Assembly: GCA_027382625.1 (NCBI GenBank) | Contig: JAJKFJ010000871.1 | Coordinates: 1 to 35,192, forward strand | Direction: 5' to 3' | Length of the DNA stretch: 35,192 nucleotides | From: Tetmemena sp. SeJ-2015 | Lineage: Eukaryota; Ciliophora; Spirotrichea; Sporadotrichida; Oxytrichidae | Shown here: positions 31,301-35,192 of the stretch, piece after piece | Position numbering within the stretch: the stretch's first letter is position 1 | Layout of the letters: each line of letters begins with the position of its first letter | Notes under the pieces: model-generated | Database searches by the model: none | What the model was told of the DNA's origin: nothing | What the model saw: the letters and a program-made list of their open reading frames with translations, nothing else | Made by a program: the position numbers and the translations under genes

Positions 31301-34276
31301 CTTCTCAATGTAAGACATTGTCAAATTTCAGCCAACTATAGGTATGACCTCTACTCATTGAAGAACTTGCTACATGAGATGGACAAACCCTTCGAGCATC
31401 TCTATGAGCAACTGAAGATGTGGACCTATGATGAAGCAAGCGATGACGAATGGGCAAAAGACTCCTCCGAACTGCTGAAGACTGTAGAGAGACAGAAGTT
31501 AGAGAACTAAGTCAGCAAGAGAATGAAGTAAGCTCAGGACTTGATGAACAAATTTGGAATGAAGGCTAGGAACTAGCATATCAGTGGTAAGTTTCAAGTT
31601 CACTAAGCTTTTAGAACTGGATCCAATGTTCAAATCTCTTGACAAGTTCTTGGATCCACAGTAGACCCACTTCTACCCTATGGTGGCTGTTTCACAGATG
31701 CTTGAGCTCAGAGAGTTGGTGAACAGCTTTACAACTTGCCAAGACTAATTCTGGGTTCGCTCCTTCATGAACGAGAGAGATAGGATCGAATCCTTGTTCG
31801 CAGCCTTCATTGCATAAATCAAGGGTCATTATCCCTATCTCCTATCTTTCATGCACAAGTGCTGGTAAGTATACTCAGTCTCATCTTTTTAGTACCAGCG
31901 AATCTTTGAAGAGAAGGACATCGTCAAATGAAGGAAAGTATGATATCGGCTACGAGGTACCTCTCTATCACTTAGTGAGTGTTTATTTGTACACTGACCA
32001 TTAAGAGAAGAGACAAGCCCATACTAAGGCACAGTCACCGATCTTAAACATGTCAAGGAGATAGAGCTTGCCCAAAGCCATAGATAGCCTACCAGAGCCA
32101 CTCAACCAGTTCTCTGAACCTGCTTAGCAGAACTCAACCTGTGGAATCCTGGAATTCTATCCAGAGGCCTACTATTTCGAGACAACAGCAAAGAGGTCAG
32201 CGAAGACTTGCTTCGTTCAGTAAGCTCACGTTCTTTTCAAAGTGACTATAGGTAATTCTCTCCAAAGGATCGGGAACTCTTGAGTTAGACCTGCTATCTC
32301 ATAAAGGAGAAGATGATTGAACATGAAGATCTCATTTCTTCTAAGAGTGGCTGGTAGAGGATCAGAGAGACAAGCATCTTATCTCTCACACATTTAAATG
32401 ACATGTTCAGGAAGAATATGATCAATCCGTCTGCTTACAAACATGCAATCAAGCTAATCAACAAGAACGGATTGAATATGAATGACCTCTAGCTTCTACA
32501 GAACAATTCAAGAATGATCACTTCCTCCATAAGAAACCTGAAAGGACCCGACTCATTTGACACTGTCCCTACCAATCAGTTAACTTACTAGAGAACGGTT
32601 GGCGAAAAGTAGACAATGTCTCAGAGAGCCCTAGAAGAGCAGACTCGCTTCTAAGAAATCAATGATGACTCTTTTGAACAAGATCCAGCTATGGTACAAG
32701 ATATCTCCGATAGTTCGAACTCTTACTACTCAGATAATGATATGTCCCCAAGAGAAGTCACTCAGCACGTCAAGTTTCAGAGACACTCTGGTCGATAGAG
32801 CAAAACTAGTCCTAGAGACAAGAAGAAGTAGCGCCTAGACACTGAAACGGATGATGCTGATCACTAGAGACAAATTCCAGGGAGGATTTAATCTCAGCAC
32901 AAGAATAGCAACCACCATGCCCCAAAGTCCAACTATGATAACAGAAGTAGCATGAGTAGTTCCTTTAAGAAACGAGAGAGCAAGCAATAAGCTAAGAAGC
33001 CAAAATCCAATCGATCGAAACCTAAATCTGCTATCAAGCATCATTCCACATTCTTGGACAACCATTCAAATCAAATTCGCTATGAAGATATTGAGGGGAC
33101 AGATGAAGAGGAGGACTATACTTCTTCATCCAAGGACTCTGCTAATTAGAATCTGAGACAATAGCAAACGCAGAAGAATGCACATATCGAAGCCTTGCTC
33201 AAAGGATAAGCAGCAAACGAACATATTAGGATGTCGAAACAGGATTCATCAAGACTATCTGGCGGTCAATGGCAAAAGATGGAGAAACAGATATAACCAG
33301 GGCTTCAAGAGCAAGCTGGTGATGCACTGAAACTATAGCAAGCTCAATATGCACAGAAACAAAAGTATACTGAAGAGAAACTGAGGAGAGAGAAAGAGAA
33401 AGAGCAACAGAGACAAGAGCAAGAGAAAGAGCGACTGAAATAGCAGCAAGAGTAAGAGCAAGAGAAAGAGCGACTGAAACAACAGCAAGAGCAAGAGCAA
33501 GAGAAAGAGCGACAGAAACAACAGCAAGAGCAAGATCAACTGATACAAGATCAAGCGAAAGAGAAACTGAGACTAGAGCAAGCTCTAATGGCTCAGAGAC
33601 AAGAGTAAGCGCAGTTGGATCAGCGAGAACAAGAGTTGAAGTTGCAAATGGAATAGTTCAATAAGCAGTAAGATGAGCTAAAGAAGAAGGAAGCTGAGGA
33701 AAGAGTGCGTATTGAGCTGAAGAGGGTAGAAGATGAGAAATAGCGAGAGCTTAAAAATCTGAAGGCAAAGCAAGATGAAGAAGAGCGACAGCGTCAAGAA
33801 AAGATCCGTCTGGAGATCGAAGACCAGTAGAGAAAGCAAGCTGAATCCATTCTTTGGAGTAAAACAGCCCGCTAGAGAAGCAGCAACAGCTAGAGAAGCA
33901 ACAGCAGCTAGAGAAACAGCAGCTGGAGTAGCAGTAGCAACAGATAGAGAAGTAATAGCAGCTGGAGTAGCAGCAGCAGCAACTAGAGAAGCAGCAATAG
34001 CTAGAGAAGCAACAGCAGCTGGAGTAGCAACAGCAGCTGGAGTAGCAGCAGCAAAAGATAGAGTTGTAGCAGCTCGAGGTGGAGGAGGAGAAGTAGAATG
34101 AGTAGGACTAGCTGGATTTAGAATCTCAAAACAACCAACAGCAGTCAGAGAACCCATAACCAGGCTAAGCATCTGAGGATCAAGAAGAGTAGCAGCAATA
34201 GCTACCTCAATCAGATGAAGAGATTGTTGTTCAGCTTGAGACTTTGGAGGATCTCTATCATAAGCAAGTTTTGTGA
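28301..34276 (+). CDS. Giant protein of unknown function with Q/E-rich coiled-coil tail
   Basis: Exons are 28301-31309, 31342-31586, 31615-31864, 31893-32219 and 32252-34276. After dropping one surplus C in the CCCCC run at 30488-30492 and five surplus bases near 33847-33870 (absent from the left arm), they give 1950 codons. The first third is a soluble region (MQRFAPGTSEET, PPFNFTFRTIL), followed by charged and Lys-rich segments. Around 30600-31280 it becomes compact and hydrophobic, with SHFVVLRQAKSSQVLYFDMM. From about 32617 it is Ser/Asp/Lys-rich and disordered. From about 33300 it is a long helix of KEKEQQRQEQEKERLK-type repeats, ending in poly-Q/E and LETLEDLYHKQVL. Repeats with CAA/CAG exchanged for TAA/TAG prove the glutamine code. 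A second gene starting at ATG 32617 inside a motif cannot be excluded, but no TGA separates it. No known family was recognised. Confidence 0.75.
31310..31341 (+). other. Intron, 32 nt, carrying GACATTGTC
   Basis: GTAAGACATTGTCAAA...CTATAG. Without it the frame ends at TGA about 30 bases on; with it the frame continues as SMYDLYSLKN. It contains the dispersed motif at 31314-31322. Confidence 0.85.
31587..31614 (+). other. Intron, 28 nt
   Basis: GTAAGTTTCA...GCTTTTAG. Removal restores frame into LDPMFKSLDKF. Confidence 0.85.
31865..31892 (+). other. Intron, 28 nt
   Basis: GTAAGTATAC...CTTTTTAG. Removal moves the frame to one that stays open through VPLYHLVSVYLY. Confidence 0.8.
32220..32251 (+). 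other. Intron, 32 nt
   Basis: GTAAGCTCAC...GACTATAG. Without it the frame hits TGA near 32280. The mirror copy is at 23051-23082. Confidence 0.82.
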
Positions 34277-35062
34277 AGTTCCCATGAAAACTTGAGACTC
34301 TATCTTTCAAAGTCTCTCTCTGCCTTTCTAACTACCAACGCAGCTATCTACACCAGTGCCAACTATCAAGCATATGGCTAAACTAACCAGATTAATTGAT
34401 AAAGCTTAAATCAGAGCTCTTTCCATTGAACTATAACTTGAACTATAGGTGAAGGCAAATTTTTAAGCGTTGATAGTGTCAAATCACCGCGGACATTGTC
34501 AAATCGGCTCAGACAGTGTCAAAATGGCCATTCTCAGTTCACCACCTTCCACCCACTGGGTAAGATCTCTATTGCTGTTTTAAATAACTAGACCATAGGT
34601 AATGATGTTTCCCCAAATTAGGGCCCGGTCCTTGGAGGTCGGAGGAGAAAATTTTGTTTCCTGTAAGGGTGTCCTCAAAACCAGAGTCAAAAATTTTGGG
34701 CAAGTTTGGGATTTCAGGACCACCCTTGAAAATCTTGGAAGGCCCCTTTTCATTCACTAGCAGCTTGCCTTGTCCTGGCCCTTTTTTGATTATGACTATA
34801 GGCATTGTAATCTACTATTAGAGTCATTGGCAACAGGACCACAGCAGGGGAACTAGCAAGACAGGGTAAAACAGAGGTAGTTTCCCTGAAATCTTGGTCA
34901 AAGTAAGGAAATTTACGAGTACCCCTGGAAATCTTTGGAAAAGGGGGATCTCTTTCAGATTACGCTTACGATCTTTACCCTACTTGTTAATTCTGAATCT
35001 ACACCTTATAATTAATTATTAGACTGAGTAGAAACAAGACCGCGACAGTGTAAGCTAACGAG
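34277..35062. other. Intergenic region, right-arm mirror
   Basis: Reverse complement of 20245-21030, with the iterons at 34467-34526 and the AT box near 35008-35022. Between 34606 and 34960 it carries small homopolymer-type differences from the left arm, so the left arm is the better reference. Confidence 0.6.
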
Positions 35063-35192
35063 ATGGAGTCAAACTTGTACAAGGAGATAGCCTACGGACC
35101 AGAAGCTATGGATCCACTCTTACCTCCCACAACTTTTACCTTCAACATACTTTGCGACCCAGAGTATAGAGAATGCACTGCTTACTCTCAAA
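35063..35192 (+). CDS. Start of unrecognised gene, truncated mirror copy
   Basis: Reverse-complement copy of the start of the gene at 20244 (MESNLYKEIAYGPEAMDP), cut off by the window end after 43 codons. It differs from the left arm by a CDPEY for CEREY reading, probably a base error. Confidence 0.75.
   Translation, partial: MESNLYKEIAYGPEAMDPLLPPTTFTFNILCDPEYRECTAYSQ

Larger units (their letters stand above)
20115..35192. repeat. Giant inverted repeat (arms 20115-27585 and 27624-35192)
   Basis: The right arm is the reverse complement of the left. Paired positions sum to 55307 in the outer arm and 55302 in the middle, and 55209 at the hinge. Examples: stop codons at 21031 and 34276, motifs at 22682 and 32620, starts at 20244 and 35063. 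The right arm runs to the last base of the window. Outer parts are near-identical apart from small bad patches in the right arm (33847-33870, 34606-34960). The inner left arm is heavily corrupted. It is most simply a fold-back read or assembly artefact. Confidence 0.95.

Noticed and set aside
1..35192. tRNA, rRNA and CRISPR arrays
   Set aside because: No cloverleaf-type boxes, rRNA-like conserved blocks or regularly spaced identical repeats with unique spacers were seen.

Overview
The window looks like nuclear DNA from a ciliate that reads TAA and TAG as glutamine and uses TGA as its only stop. Every long gene here is open only under that code. In the Q-rich tail of the largest gene, TAG and TAA sit exactly where neighbouring repeat units have CAA or CAG. 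Spliceosomal introns are tiny (seven found, 28, 32 or 34 nt, GTAAG...TAG) and restore frame exactly. AT-rich boxes (TAATTATAA-like) lie about 10-45 nt upstream of most starts. No telomere arrays, rRNA, tRNA or CRISPR were seen, and I cannot tell macronuclear from micronuclear origin.

Layout. (1) 1-6974 is copy A of a direct duplication. It holds a + strand zinc-finger/coiled-coil/protein-kinase gene (1069-3288), a 2.6 kb gene-poor stretch, and a - strand unrecognised gene (5894-6841) broken by frameshifts. (2) 6975-13297 is single-copy. It holds an inverted pair of degenerate, weakly kinase-like sequences (7.26-8.78 kb), a DOT1-like methyltransferase (-), a double zinc-finger protein (-), and a 549-residue zinc-finger protein with three introns (-). 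(3) 13298-20378 is copy B, with the same genes as copy A but with patches of dense one-base indels. (4) 20115-35192 is one giant inverted repeat. Its right arm carries a readable divergent gene pair: a truncated - gene from 28134, and a + gene of about 1950 codons at 28301-34276 with four introns and a Q/E-rich coiled-coil tail. The left arm mirrors it cleanly from 20115 to 23424. From 23425 to the hinge at 27586-27623 it is a badly corrupted, homopolymer-swollen reverse complement of the right arm. I read this as a fold-back read or assembly artefact, not biology.

Themes. Three linked genes encode C2HC fingers, and two of them share the same C2H2-then-C2HC pair. A short pseudo-palindrome, GACANTGTC (often with TTT before or AAA after), occurs about 20 times outside the mirrored arm where about 0.5 is expected. 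It appears inside two of the seven introns and as three copies at an exact 20-bp period near 20.8 kb. It is the best candidate for an undescribed element. A link between the motif and the finger proteins is only a guess. Frameshifts in several genes probably reflect uneven sequence quality, so calls of pseudogene are provisional.
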